From: Mucilaginibacter gracilis
GTDB lineage: Bacteria > Bacteroidota > Bacteroidia > Sphingobacteriales > Sphingobacteriaceae
Direction of reading: 5' to 3'
Assembly: GCF_003633615.1 (NCBI RefSeq)
Contig: NZ_RBKU01000001.1
Span: 2,542,001-2,606,000 of the forward strand
Length of the DNA stretch: 64,000 nt
Below, one piece after another: positions 17,301 to 26,499 of the stretch (position 1 is its first letter; each line of letters starts with the position of its first letter). The position numbers and the translations under genes are program-made. The notes below the pieces were generated by a model, which searched no databases, had not been told where the DNA came from, and saw nothing but the letters and a program-made list of their open reading frames with translations.

Positions 17301-17395
17301 GAAGATGGCAATTAACAGAGGCGATCACCCCTAATTAACCAAAAAAACATGGAAAGATAAACTTATACGAAACTTGGAAGATGCCCAAAAAAGAA

Positions 17396-17420
17396 CCGGA
17401 AGTGCTGGTAACACTCCCGG
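17396..17420 (+). other. stem-loop between fecR and susC
   Basis: CCGGAAGTG pairs with CACTCCCGG (one mismatch) around a 7-base loop in the 191-bp gap between fecR and the SusC gene. It is followed by A-rich, not T-rich, sequence, so it is not a standard terminator. It might limit read-through or stabilise the susCD message. Confidence 0.45.
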
Positions 17421-17491
17421 CGAAAGTTCGGGTAACCAAAAATAAAATCGATTCGAAGACATTATTCCGTTAACCCTAACCATACAAAAGT

Positions 17492-20400
17492 ATGCATTTA
17501 AACTTACGTGTAAAAGACGCGTGTATGAAGCGATCCTATGCACCTCAAATACTAAAGGTAATGAAGCTAACCGTATTGCTGATCACCCTTGCCTGTCTCC
17601 AGGTTTCTGCTAAAGTTTACTCCCAGATCAACATTTCAAAAAAAAATATGCCACTGGTTGAAGCGCTGAATACCATCCAGCAACAAAGCGGCTATACTTT
17701 TTTCTATAAAGCTAAGCTGGTCGAGCCTATTAAAGTAGATGTCAATCTGCACAACGCAACGATTCAACAGGCCATGACTCAATTACTGGAAGGCAAAGCT
17801 TTATCTTTTGAAATCATTGATAAGACAATCACGATAAAACCAGTTGAAAAACGTGATGTCAGGAAAGAAATAACTGCGTCACTTGAACCTATTGAAGTCA
17901 AGGGCCGAGTAACCGATACCACGGGACTATCCTTACCTGGCGCCAGTTTAAAATCAAAACTGACCAACAAGTCCTACGTTACCGACAATCAAGGCGGATT
18001 TGTGCTCAATGCTGAGGTTGGCGATGAGATTACCATATCGTTTATAGGTTATACTTCTCAAGTATTCATCGTAGCTAAAGACATGCCCTTTCAGAATGTC
18101 ATCTTACATGTAAGCAGTAGCAGGCTTAATGAGGTAGTGGTCAGCACGGGATATCAGCAATTGGTAAAAGAAAACGCCACGGGCTCATTTACCTACATCG
18201 ATAATAAGTTAATTAACAGATCGGTTGGAACAGATATTTTGTCAAGGTTAGACGGGGTTACAAGTGGTGTTATTTTTAATAAAACGTTTAATAAAACAAA
18301 TCTTTCATCGTCCTCTAATGGTGGTGACCCCGGAATAAGTATACGCGGCAGAAGTACCTTATTTGCTAACACTGAACCATTGGTTGTTTTAGATAACTTT
18401 CCATATGATGGAGACCTGAATAATATAAATCCAAATGATGTAGAGTCAATTACTATTTTAAAAGATGCCGCCGCCGCCTCAATTTGGGGGGTCAGGGCTG
18501 GTAACGGCGTAATAGTAATTACCACGAAAAAGGGAAAGCTTAATTCTGGCCCCAAAGTTTCACTAAACACCAGTATTACTGTGGCTGATAAACCAAATTT
18601 AAATGCAGTCCCGCAGATGTCATCTAAAGACTTTATCGAAATGGAAAAATTTTGGTTTGACAACGGAAAATATGATGTTTATCTCAATTTTCTTCCTTTT
18701 GTTAATCAAACCCCGGCAGTTGATATTTTGAATGACGAAAAAAAAGGCATTCTTACTGCCTCGCAAGCAAATTCACAGCTACAAGCATTAGGAAAGATAA
18801 ATGCTAACGATGCATATGACAAATACTTTCTTAGAAACTCAGTTAATCAACAATATTCTCTGAGCATTAGTGGCGGTTCAGAAAATAACCAGTATTATAT
18901 CGGTGGCGGTTTTGACAAAGATATTTCTGGCCAAATTGCTAATAGTTTCAAGCGTTATAGCCTTACAGTCAACAACAGCTATAATCTTATGCATAATCGA
19001 CTTACACTGGGGATGAGTTTGTTTTTTACAAACAGCAATAGCATCAGTAATTCCGACCCGTACAATATTCAATATCCGTATGAGCAAGTTGTAGATAATA
19101 ATGGAAACGCGCTTGCAGTTAACCGGGACTTTCGAAAGGCGTCGAAAGACGCCTTATCAAATTCAGGACTGTTAGATTGGAACTATTATCCTTTTAATGA
19201 ACGGCTTAATCATGGCAATGTGACTGACCTGCTTGATTATCGAGCAGGGCTTCAATTAAATTATAAAATCATTCCGAAAATATTAAATGTAAACTTAAAT
19301 TACCAATATCAGCAGGGGAATTCTGAAAATAATATTATCAGAGGCACAGATATGTACTCTACGCGTTTGTTGATCAATGAATATGCGCAGATAAATCCAT
19401 CAGGATTAATAACCTATCCCATACCACTTGGCGCAATTTCCAGCAACTCAAATAGCAAATATCAGAGTAACACTGCCAGGCTTCAATTTAACTATAAACA
19501 AGAGTTCGGAGCAAAAAACGAGTTCAGCATGATTGCGGGGTCAGAGATTAAAGATAATAATTCGTTTCAAAGATATTCTACCTTATATGGTTATAATGAA
19601 AATAATGCCACCAATATACCAGTCGATTACTTTACTTATTATAACTACAGCATAGGCTTTAATAATAGTCGTATTCCCTATGGGGGTAGCCAATCCGGCA
19701 CGATTGATCGTTTCTTTTCCTATTATGCTAATGCGAATTATACTTACGATCGTAAATATACGCTTTCAGCTAGTGCCCGAAAAGATGAGTCAAATTTGTT
19801 TGGAGTCAATGCTAATAACAAGGGAGTTCCATTGTATTCAGTAGGCCTTAACTATGCCATTAGTAAAGAAAGTTTTTATAATGTTCCGTTGTTACCCTAT
19901 CTGAATATCAGATTGACTGACGGGTATAATGGAAATTTAAGCAAAAACCTTTCTGCATATACTACTGCAACTGTTTTAGCCAATCAACTTAGTTACTACA
20001 ATACGCCAATCGAGTCAATCGTTAATCCGCCTAATCCGAATCTCAGTTGGGAGAAAGTAAATGTTATTAACGCCGGAATTGATTTTGGGTCAAAAAACAA
20101 CAGGATATCAGGCAGTTTTGATTACTATGTAAAAAAGGGCGAAAACCTGATAGGTACTAGTCCGGTCGCACCTCAAACAGGAGTAACAATATTCACTGGT
20201 AACACAGCGAGTATGATTACTCATGGAATGGATTTTCAACTAAACAGTATAAATCTTCGGGGTGAATTCAGCTGGACTACAAACTTTTTATTAAATTATG
20301 TCAGAGACAAGGTAACAAAGTTTAATCTTCCTGTAGGATCGAATTCTTTGTATGTGGGTAGTAATTATCAAAACCCATTCGTCGGCAAGCCTTACTCAGC

Positions 20401-21019
20401 GATATTTGCCTATCCATCTACGACACTTGATGACAAGGGAAATCCTCAAGGATATCTCGATGGTAAACTTAGTGAAGATTATGCCGGCATACTCAATTCG
20501 ACTAATCCTGCCGAATTAAAATATATTGGTACTGCTTCTCCTACATGGTTTGGAAGTTTAAGAAATAACTTTGCCTATCAGGGGTTCGATTTATCTATGA
20601 ACATCTCATTTAAAATGGGTTATTATTTTAGGCGAGGATCTTTTACCTCTAGCAATGGAGGCTACCAACAAGCAGACTTTGAAAAAAGATGGCAAAAGTC
20701 CGGGGATGAAAAAACTACTATAGTACCCGCCCTCATTTACCCTGATGATGGTCAGCGTGATTTATTTTTTGCCGGTTCGGACAAATTGGTAGTTAAAGGG
20801 GATCATATTCGATTACAAGATATAAAACTTGGTTATACATTTTCGGGAAAGCATAGGCATATGCCATTCAATAATTTAAAACTTTATGCCTATGTAAACA
20901 ACTTGGGCATATTGTGGAGAGCAAATAAATTAGGGATTGATCCTGATTATTCCGGTAACTCTATTTATACCGTCCCTAACCCCAGAACTTATGCAATGGG
21001 CTTAACCGCTGATTTTTAA
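17492..21019 (+). CDS. SusC/RagA-family TonB-dependent transporter with STN domain
   Basis: This outer-membrane importer has 1175 residues. The signal region is 'VMKLTVLLITLACLQVSAKVYSQ'. An STN signalling domain follows (~50-115), then a carboxypeptidase-like regulatory domain (~138-215), a plug domain ('ISIRGRSTLFANTEPLVVLD', ~285-305) and a ~750-residue beta-barrel ending in an aromatic C-terminus. The STN domain is the contact for FecR, so substrate binding should regulate this locus. The start is uncertain between 17492 and 17525. It works with the SusD lipoprotein 19 bp downstream. The substrate cannot be told from the sequence. Confidence 0.92.
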   Translation: MHLNLRVKDACMKRSYAPQILKVMKLTVLLITLACLQVSAKVYSQINISKKNMPLVEALNTIQQQSGYTFFYKAKLVEPIKVDVNLHNATIQQAMTQLLEGKALSFEIIDKTITIKPVEKRDVRKEITASLEPIEVKGRVTDTTGLSLPGASLKSKLTNKSYVTDNQGGFVLNAEVGDEITISFIGYTSQVFIVAKDMPFQNVILHVSSSRLNEVVVSTGYQQLVKENATGSFTYIDNKLINRSVGTDILSRLDGVTSGVIFNKTFNKTNLSSSSNGGDPGISIRGRSTLFANTEPLVVLDNFPYDGDLNNINPNDVESITILKDAAAASIWGVRAGNGVIVITTKKGKLNSGPKVSLNTSITVADKPNLNAVPQMSSKDFIEMEKFWFDNGKYDVYLNFLPFVNQTPAVDILNDEKKGILTASQANSQLQALGKINANDAYDKYFLRNSVNQQYSLSISGGSENNQYYIGGGFDKDISGQIANSFKRYSLTVNNSYNLMHNRLTLGMSLFFTNSNSISNSDPYNIQYPYEQVVDNNGNALAVNRDFRKASKDALSNSGLLDWNYYPFNERLNHGNVTDLLDYRAGLQLNYKIIPKILNVNLNYQYQQGNSENNIIRGTDMYSTRLLINEYAQINPSGLITYPIPLGAISSNSNSKYQSNTARLQFNYKQEFGAKNEFSMIAGSEIKDNNSFQRYSTLYGYNENNATNIPVDYFTYYNYSIGFNNSRIPYGGSQSGTIDRFFSYYANANYTYDRKYTLSASARKDESNLFGVNANNKGVPLYSVGLNYAISKESFYNVPLLPYLNIRLTDGYNGNLSKNLSAYTTATVLANQLSYYNTPIESIVNPPNPNLSWEKVNVINAGIDFGSKNNRISGSFDYYVKKGENLIGTSPVAPQTGVTIFTGNTASMITHGMDFQLNSINLRGEFSWTTNFLLNYVRDKVTKFNLPVGSNSLYVGSNYQNPFVGKPYSAIFAYPSTTLDDKGNPQGYLDGKLSEDYAGILNSTNPAELKYIGTASPTWFGSLRNNFAYQGFDLSMNISFKMGYYFRRGSFTSSNGGYQQADFEKRWQKSGDEKTTIVPALIYPDDGQRDLFFAGSDKLVVKGDHIRLQDIKLGYTFSGKHRHMPFNNLKLYAYVNNLGILWRANKLGIDPDYSGNSIYTVPNPRTYAMGLTADF

Positions 21020-21038
21020 CCTCTATTAATTCATAAAA

Positions 21039-22430
21039 ATGAAAAATCTAAAGATATACATAGCGCTTGTCGCTACCATGACTCTGGGGGTTTTATCGGG
21101 GTGTAAAAAAGATTTCCTCGATAAAAAACCTAATTCGAATATCGTTATTCCTGAGACGCTCGATGACATGACACAGTTGTTGGACAATACTACAAATAAC
21201 TTTAATACACCAGCGATGGGTATCATGTCCGGGGAAGATTATTATTACCCAACAATTGATAGTTATAACTCTTTGCCAAAAAAAACCTCAAAAAATTGTT
21301 ATACCTGGAATAAAGATATTTATGGGGGAGAAACAGCTGTTCCGGATTGGAACAAGCCTTATTCAACAGTTTTTACAGCTAATGTTGTGCTCGAACAGTG
21401 GGATAAATTATCAGTTACTGATAAACAAAGCACCTCTGGTAAATATGTTAAAGCCTGGGCATTGTTTAGTCGTAGCTTTTCCCTTTACAACCTTGTGCAA
21501 ATATTTGCTCCGGCATACAACAAAGCTACAGCCGGCAATGATCTGGGAATTCCATTAAAATTAACTGCTAATATCAATGACATTCAGCCCCGAGCCAGTG
21601 TACAAGCGGTGTATGACCGAATATTATCTGATCTGAATTCTTCCATTGAACTGTATCCTGCCTCATTCCCAGCTAATAATCTCAATAGGTCATCGAAAGC
21701 ATCAACTTATGCACTTCTTAGCCGTATTTACTTAAGTATGCGCGAGTATGACAAGGCATTGGCTGCCGCCAATAATTCATTAGCAGCTCGCGACGAACTG
21801 GTAGACTTTAACACGTTAGATACTACGGCAACTTCACCATTTACTATTTATAATCCGGAATTGGTATACACGAGTTTTTCTGTTTTAGAATATTTTGAAG
21901 CGATCGGGGCTCTATATGCGAATCATGCGGCAATTCTACCTGAGTTTCTTCAGCTTTACGATAAAAACGATTTGCGCAAACAAATTTATTTTTACGTGAA
22001 TGAAAACAATTTTTTCGTCAAGTCTGGGTATGGGGGAAATACGTACTGGCCATTCATGGGTCTGGCCGTTGACGAATTATACTTGATCAAAGCAGAATGT
22101 TTGTCAAGAGGAGGTGACCAGTCAGGGGCTACAGACGCACTTAATAAATTATTGGTAAAACGCTATGTCTCTGGAACCTTCGTGCCGCTCACTGTTGGGT
22201 CTGCGGATGAAGTATTGAATAAGATTTTATTAGAACGACGTAAAGAACTAGTTTGGCGCGGTCTGCGTTGGTCAGATATTAAACGTCTTAACCTGGAAGG
22301 TGCCAATATTACTTTGACTCGAACTTTAGACGGGAAAACTTACACCTTGGCACCAAACAGCCCATTGTATGTGATGCCGATTCCTTCTGATGAGATCGCG
22401 CTGAGTCATATACAACAAAATCAACGTTAA
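21039..22430 (+). CDS. SusD/RagB-family outer-membrane lipoprotein
   Basis: This 463-residue surface lipoprotein forms the lid on the SusC transporter encoded just upstream. It has a lipoprotein signal with a lipobox at 'VLSGC' (Cys ~22), TPR-like helices ('KASTYALLSRIYLSMREYDK') and the C-terminal family pattern 'LLERRKELVWRGLRWSDIKR', typical of SusD. It lies in one operon with susC. A partial attenuator-like hairpin follows the gene at 22449-22473. Confidence 0.92.
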   Translation: MKNLKIYIALVATMTLGVLSGCKKDFLDKKPNSNIVIPETLDDMTQLLDNTTNNFNTPAMGIMSGEDYYYPTIDSYNSLPKKTSKNCYTWNKDIYGGETAVPDWNKPYSTVFTANVVLEQWDKLSVTDKQSTSGKYVKAWALFSRSFSLYNLVQIFAPAYNKATAGNDLGIPLKLTANINDIQPRASVQAVYDRILSDLNSSIELYPASFPANNLNRSSKASTYALLSRIYLSMREYDKALAAANNSLAARDELVDFNTLDTTATSPFTIYNPELVYTSFSVLEYFEAIGALYANHAAILPEFLQLYDKNDLRKQIYFYVNENNFFVKSGYGGNTYWPFMGLAVDELYLIKAECLSRGGDQSGATDALNKLLVKRYVSGTFVPLTVGSADEVLNKILLERRKELVWRGLRWSDIKRLNLEGANITLTRTLDGKTYTLAPNSPLYVMPIPSDEIALSHIQQNQR

Positions 22431-22448
22431 TAATTTGTTTAAAAATGG

Positions 22449-22473
22449 ATTGGAGAGTGTAACCCTCTCCAAT
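22449..22473 (+). terminator. hairpin after susD, possible partial terminator
   Basis: A perfect 9-bp stem ATTGGAGAG / CTCTCCAAT with a 7-base loop lies 18 bp after the SusD stop. The tail TGTATAAAT is only weakly T-rich, so it may reduce but not stop transcription into the next gene at 22487. Confidence 0.5.
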
Positions 22474-22486
22474 TGTATAAATCTAT

Positions 22487-23944
22487 ATGAAAAAATTATT
22501 TTTACTGCTAGTCCTGGTTTTGGGTATTTGTGAGACTCAAAGCGCATTTTGTCAATCGTCCATTCACGGGTATACCATAGATGGTGAAATAGTAGGGATT
22601 GAAACAGATAGTATCAAAATTGAATATTACAACTCTCCGTCGAGTTTTATACCGGTAACCGCAACACATTATTCCAAAGTAGTTAATGGTAGATTTCACT
22701 TTAATTTAGGTAACCTGTCTCGTATGCCGTTTGGCAGCATAAAAGTTTTTAGAGATTCACCTGATGGATATATAATTATAAATGATTTTTTTCTGACAGA
22801 GCCAGAAGATCATATACATATCACACTAAGTTTAGGTGACCCTATCTTTAGCGGGAAAGGATCCGCTAAATATAATTTTATGGTTTGGCTGACGCACCTT
22901 ATTTCGGATCAAAATCAAAACTCCTACAAACGAATTGATGATCCTATTGAGAACATTGAGTATCAGAACAGTGTATGGGATAAGATTGAAAAGAACGCAA
23001 TGGCAGTTTTGTATACTAATAAGGATAAAATAAGCGCGGGTGTTATATCCATTCTCCAATTAACTATCAATGCTATGCACGCGAATCAAGAACTGGTGGC
23101 GCTTCGTAGTAATACAGACAGTGTCGTTAGGGTATATCTTTCACATCATCCAATAGGATTTGCTCAGTTAGAAAAACCAAATGATTTGTCCGTTAAGGCT
23201 GCAAACTTCGGAGATGCTTTAATTTTGAAAGAACAAATTATAGCCAGACTTAAAACGCGTGGAGAGGAACAACGTTCTGAAAAAATGTTTGAATCTGTAA
23301 AAAATGGCTATAAAGGCGTTGTCCGTGACAAACTTTTATCAATTATGGCCTTGTGGGATTCTTATCATTCAGGGTTAAATTTAGACTCTATAACAAACGA
23401 AATAAATGATAGCTATTATAAAACAACAGTTTTAAACTATGTTGATCGCCTTAGAATTGGATCGATGGTTTTTGACGGACAATTTTCGGATATGAATGGT
23501 AAGGTCGTTAATATTAGCGATTTTAAGGGGAAAGTTGTTATTCTGGATGTCTATTTTACAGGTTGTTCCGGTTGCATAAGACTATCACAGGCGATGACGC
23601 CTGTACTAGACGCCTTCCAGGATAACCCCAATGTTGTACTCTTAAGTATTAACGAAGACAAGAAACGCGACTTATTTATTGCAGCGGTAAAAAGTCAGCG
23701 CTATACACACGCACAGTCCGTCAATGTATATACAAATGGACAGGGGGAAGAACACCCTTTTACCAAACATTACCAATTGGTTGGCGCTCCTCAGTACATG
23801 ATAATTGGTAAAGACGGCAGAATATTACTGGCCAATTCCCCTCAAGCCCCTAATTTAAATAGGTTAACGGGCGAGGTAAACCCAAATGATTCAGGGGTGT
23901 TGGCTTGGATTGATATTATTAAAAAAGCTTTGTCAGCAAATTAA
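22487..23944 (+). CDS. secreted thioredoxin-fold (TlpA/AhpC-type) protein
   Basis: This 485-residue exported protein has a signal peptide ('LFLLLVLVLGICETQSAFCQ'), a DUF4369-like N-terminal half and a C-terminal thioredoxin domain (~330-480). The redox motif is C-S-G-C in 'VYFTGCSGCIRLSQ', and a cis-Pro region 'LVGAPQYMIIGKDGRIL' follows. Such proteins often follow SusCD pairs and act as periplasmic thiol oxidoreductases. It is on the same strand 57 bp after susD and shares the AT-rich composition of this locus. Confidence 0.85.
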   Translation: MKKLFLLLVLVLGICETQSAFCQSSIHGYTIDGEIVGIETDSIKIEYYNSPSSFIPVTATHYSKVVNGRFHFNLGNLSRMPFGSIKVFRDSPDGYIIINDFFLTEPEDHIHITLSLGDPIFSGKGSAKYNFMVWLTHLISDQNQNSYKRIDDPIENIEYQNSVWDKIEKNAMAVLYTNKDKISAGVISILQLTINAMHANQELVALRSNTDSVVRVYLSHHPIGFAQLEKPNDLSVKAANFGDALILKEQIIARLKTRGEEQRSEKMFESVKNGYKGVVRDKLLSIMALWDSYHSGLNLDSITNEINDSYYKTTVLNYVDRLRIGSMVFDGQFSDMNGKVVNISDFKGKVVILDVYFTGCSGCIRLSQAMTPVLDAFQDNPNVVLLSINEDKKRDLFIAAVKSQRYTHAQSVNVYTNGQGEEHPFTKHYQLVGAPQYMIIGKDGRILLANSPQAPNLNRLTGEVNPNDSGVLAWIDIIKKALSAN

Positions 23945-23954
23945 CGAAGTCAGC

Positions 23955-24434
23955 ATGAAAACATTATTCATATTATTTATATCGTTTGCTTTTATATCCT
24001 TAACAAATGCTCAAAGTGTTGATTATTCTGGCAGTTACAGGATCGACACTGCAAAAACTAAGTGGGGGAATTTACCTTACTATGTTTTACCGAAATCGGT
24101 TAAGATTGTTCAAGAGAAAGACAGTTTAACCATTTCGAAATACAAGGTAAATGAAAAATCGGAAGATCTACCTGTTGTAAGCTATTGTTACAAATTTGTC
24201 TCGCCAAGCTTAAAAACTAAGGGGGCTAATGGGAATACCACGGTTTCCAGTTTAAAATTCAATAACGATGGTTCCTTTGTGATTATGTATGAAACTGTGG
24301 GTTTGGATGGCAAGTTTCTATTGCGAAATGTCGAGACCTGGCGAATGGATGGAAAAGAACTGACAATAAATAGTGCTGTTGAACAGGACAACGGTGTGAA
24401 ATACAATATCACTGGTAATTACGACAAGATTTAG
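23955..24434 (+). CDS. small secreted protein of unknown function
   Basis: This 159-residue protein has a clear signal peptide ('MKTLFILFISFAFISLTNAQ', cut after Gln ~20). The mature part looks like a beta-rich lipocalin-like fold ('YSGSYRIDTAKTKW', 'VETWRMDGKELTINSAVE'), but I do not recognise a named family. The chosen ATG lies 8 bp after the preceding stop. It is the last gene of the SusCD operon and is followed by a strong terminator. Confidence 0.75.
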   Translation: MKTLFILFISFAFISLTNAQSVDYSGSYRIDTAKTKWGNLPYYVLPKSVKIVQEKDSLTISKYKVNEKSEDLPVVSYCYKFVSPSLKTKGANGNTTVSSLKFNNDGSFVIMYETVGLDGKFLLRNVETWRMDGKELTINSAVEQDNGVKYNITGNYDKI

Positions 24435-24481
24435 AAGACCGGGCGTAAAAGATTAATATCAGTTCAATAATAGTTAGTTGG

Positions 24482-24514
24482 GCGCGCCTGGATTTTTTCA
24501 GGTGCGCTTTTTTC
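24482..24514 (+). terminator. intrinsic terminator of the fecR-susCD locus
   Basis: GCGCGCCTG and CAGGTGCGC form a GC-rich stem around a T-rich loop and are followed by TTTTTTCTC. It ends the AT-rich SusCD operon. Confidence 0.85.
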
Positions 24515-24541
24515 TCTTGTTTATAATTTTTATTGATCATC

Positions 24542-24699
24542 CGAACTGATGATGCCGCAGCACTGGAAAAGGTTCTGACGAAAGACAGTATCAATACCTG
24601 CTACGGTAATTACAGCCTGCTTTCCCAGGCGGTTCGCACGGATGCAAATAATGCTTTGATCTGCTGATTAAAAGGGAGCTGCCGGCCAATGGAGGGTAA
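24542..24699 (+). pseudogene. ankyrin-repeat protein relic (frameshifted fragment)
   Basis: Reading from 24542 gives 'RTDDAAALEKVLTKDSINT' and then 'YSLLSQAVRTDANNA', a pattern typical of bacterial ankyrin-repeat proteins. The frame then hits a stop at 24665-24667. A -1 shift near 24655 restores 'FDLLIKRELPANGG', the expected helix and turn of the repeat, before a stop at 24697. No start codon or upstream repeats are visible. It is a leftover of a larger gene lost at the junction after the SusCD terminator. Confidence 0.65.
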
Positions 24700-24780
24700 T
24701 GAATGGCAGGGGAAGAACAAAACCATTACGGTACAAAGCAAGAAACGACAATATTAAAGAAGGAGACATTTTATAAGACC

Positions 24781-25290
24781 ATGAAAGTAAATTATTTATT
24801 AACGATCCTCTCCGAAGACAGGAAAGGGCTGGTCAGCATCATCACTACGATGCTGAACCGGAAAGGCATAGCCATGGATAGCATCCATGCAGCAAAGACG
24901 GACAGTCACAATGAAGTGCTGATTACCATCGAATTGTGGTCAACGGCAGAAGAAATTAAAAACATGGCAGCCAGGCTTCGTAATATCATCGAGGTATGCC
25001 GGGTGGAAACCTGCCCCAAAGCGGATGCCTGGTACCAGAAAGTTGGCCTGTATACGCTGGATCAGCAGGCCAATCAAGCGGGTTTATTCAACCAACTGCA
25101 GCGGCACGGCGCTACGGTAGCTACCTGCTTTAATGATGAGGTGGTCGTCCAGAGAATCGGCAGGGATGAAGATCTGCAACGCTTGTACAACGAACTGGAA
25201 GGCCCCTGCCTTAAGCGGTTCAGTAAGAGTGCGGCCATTGCCTTGAAACCTTTGGAGGAACAGTCATCGGTCATTAGCAGGGCTGCATGA
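24781..25290 (+). CDS. ACT-domain protein resembling acetolactate synthase small subunit
   Basis: This 169-residue protein has an N-terminal ACT domain ('LLTILSEDRKGLVSIITTML', ~4-75) and a second domain (~80-150) in the layout of IlvN/IlvH, the regulatory subunit that gives valine feedback to acetolactate synthase. No catalytic ilvB lies nearby. I chose the ATG at 24781, after AAGGAG at 24758, instead of the longer frame from 24703. The Lrp/AsnC regulator directly downstream fits an amino-acid-sensing role. It may be an orphan or specialised copy. Confidence 0.72.
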   Translation: MKVNYLLTILSEDRKGLVSIITTMLNRKGIAMDSIHAAKTDSHNEVLITIELWSTAEEIKNMAARLRNIIEVCRVETCPKADAWYQKVGLYTLDQQANQAGLFNQLQRHGATVATCFNDEVVVQRIGRDEDLQRLYNELEGPCLKRFSKSAAIALKPLEEQSSVISRAA

Positions 25291-25331
25291 CGTGCAGCCC
25301 AATGAAAAAGGACAATTGAAAATGTAGTTAT

Positions 25332-25793
25332 ATGGCCACACTCGACCCGACCGATATCAAAATTCTGAACTTTATCCAGCAGGACGCGCGAATCACAGAT
25401 CGCCAGCTGGCCGCACGGGTGTTTAAGTCCGCCCCAACGGTGCATGAACGCCTGACCCGCCTGGAAAACAAAGGGTACATTAAAAAATACATCACCCTCC
25501 TGGACCGCGAAAAGATCGGTATCCCGGTCATGGCCGAAACCCACGTCAAGCTCGAACGCCAAAGCAAGGCGGCCATCGAAGCTTTTGAACAAAAGATTCT
25601 TGCCGTGTCCCATGTTCAGTTCTGCTGCCATCTGGCCGGCAAATGGGATTTTGTCATCTTCATCGCCGTTAAAGACCCCCAGGCGTATAACGACTGGCTC
25701 ATGAATGAACTCACCAACTGGCCGAATGTACAAAATATTGAAAGCAGCTTTGTTTTGAAGGAAATCAAAACCTATGGCGCATTTGAACTCTAA
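25332..25793 (+). CDS. Lrp/AsnC-family transcriptional regulator
   Basis: This 153-residue regulator has an N-terminal helix-turn-helix ('DIKILNFIQQDARITDRQLA' to 'TVHERLTRLENKGYIKKY', ~6-60) and a C-terminal RAM/ACT-like ligand domain (~70-150). Family members sense amino acids and form octamers. It lies 41 bp after the ACT-domain gene on the same strand, and the two probably act together on amino-acid metabolism. The targets are unknown. Confidence 0.9.
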   Translation: MATLDPTDIKILNFIQQDARITDRQLAARVFKSAPTVHERLTRLENKGYIKKYITLLDREKIGIPVMAETHVKLERQSKAAIEAFEQKILAVSHVQFCCHLAGKWDFVIFIAVKDPQAYNDWLMNELTNWPNVQNIESSFVLKEIKTYGAFEL

Positions 25794-25998
25794 GCCCATC
25801 TAACCCACCTTAAATATACCCCAGATCAAAGTCGTAAAAAAAAATTATTAAAGCCTTGGTTTTAAGGAAGATGAATGTTAATTTTAACACAAACATCAGC
25901 AGGTTAGCGAATTGACAAAATCGATTTGCAGTTATAGCGGATATTTCGCCCGTATGCCGAAAAGGGTTTCAAAGAGTAGGCATCCTGAACTTATTATC

Positions 25999-26487
25999 AT
26001 GAAGAATCTAACTGCACTTATTGGCTGGCTGCTGTTATTCACCGGCCTGGCGCTTTACTTGTATGGTATCGCTTTCGCCATTTTTTTTCCGATCGAAGTT
26101 ATTGAAGCCGGCAAGCCCACTGCGGTCAGGATGCCGGAGGCTCTTGAAACACTGACCACAGGTATCGGTGCCATCTTGTTGACAAACCTGGGTGCCGTGT
26201 TGGGCATTTCCATCACTAGACCTGCGGCCGCGCTGGCCCGTGTCGCCCTTGCTCCGCAGCAAATACCTGAAATACCCGAGCCCATGACCCGTCGGGAGCT
26301 TATTCAGGCGGCCGCAGTATTAATCTATATCATCAGCCTCGTAGCCTGCGCCATTGCCTGGGCAGCTGCTACCTTTAAAGAAAAACCCGACCCCATTGTC
26401 ACGCTTATCCCGCAGTACGGCAAAACCTTAATCGGAGTGATCACCGCTTACCTCGCATTCGTTCTGGCCATTAACGCAAAAAATTAA
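25999..26487 (+). CDS. four-helix membrane protein of unknown function
   Basis: This 162-residue protein has four predicted transmembrane segments (~4-30, ~56-75, ~100-127 and ~137-157). The internal loop has 'PAAALARVALAPQQIPEIPEP'-type Ala/Pro-rich sequence. I recognise no family. The ATG at 25999 is preferred over an upstream frame from 25912, because it begins directly before the first helix. The next gene starts 12 bp downstream, so they are likely cotranscribed. Confidence 0.68.
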   Translation: MKNLTALIGWLLLFTGLALYLYGIAFAIFFPIEVIEAGKPTAVRMPEALETLTTGIGAILLTNLGAVLGISITRPAAALARVALAPQQIPEIPEPMTRRELIQAAAVLIYIISLVACAIAWAAATFKEKPDPIVTLIPQYGKTLIGVITAYLAFVLAINAKN

Positions 26488-26499
26488 TCTTACTTGCAC

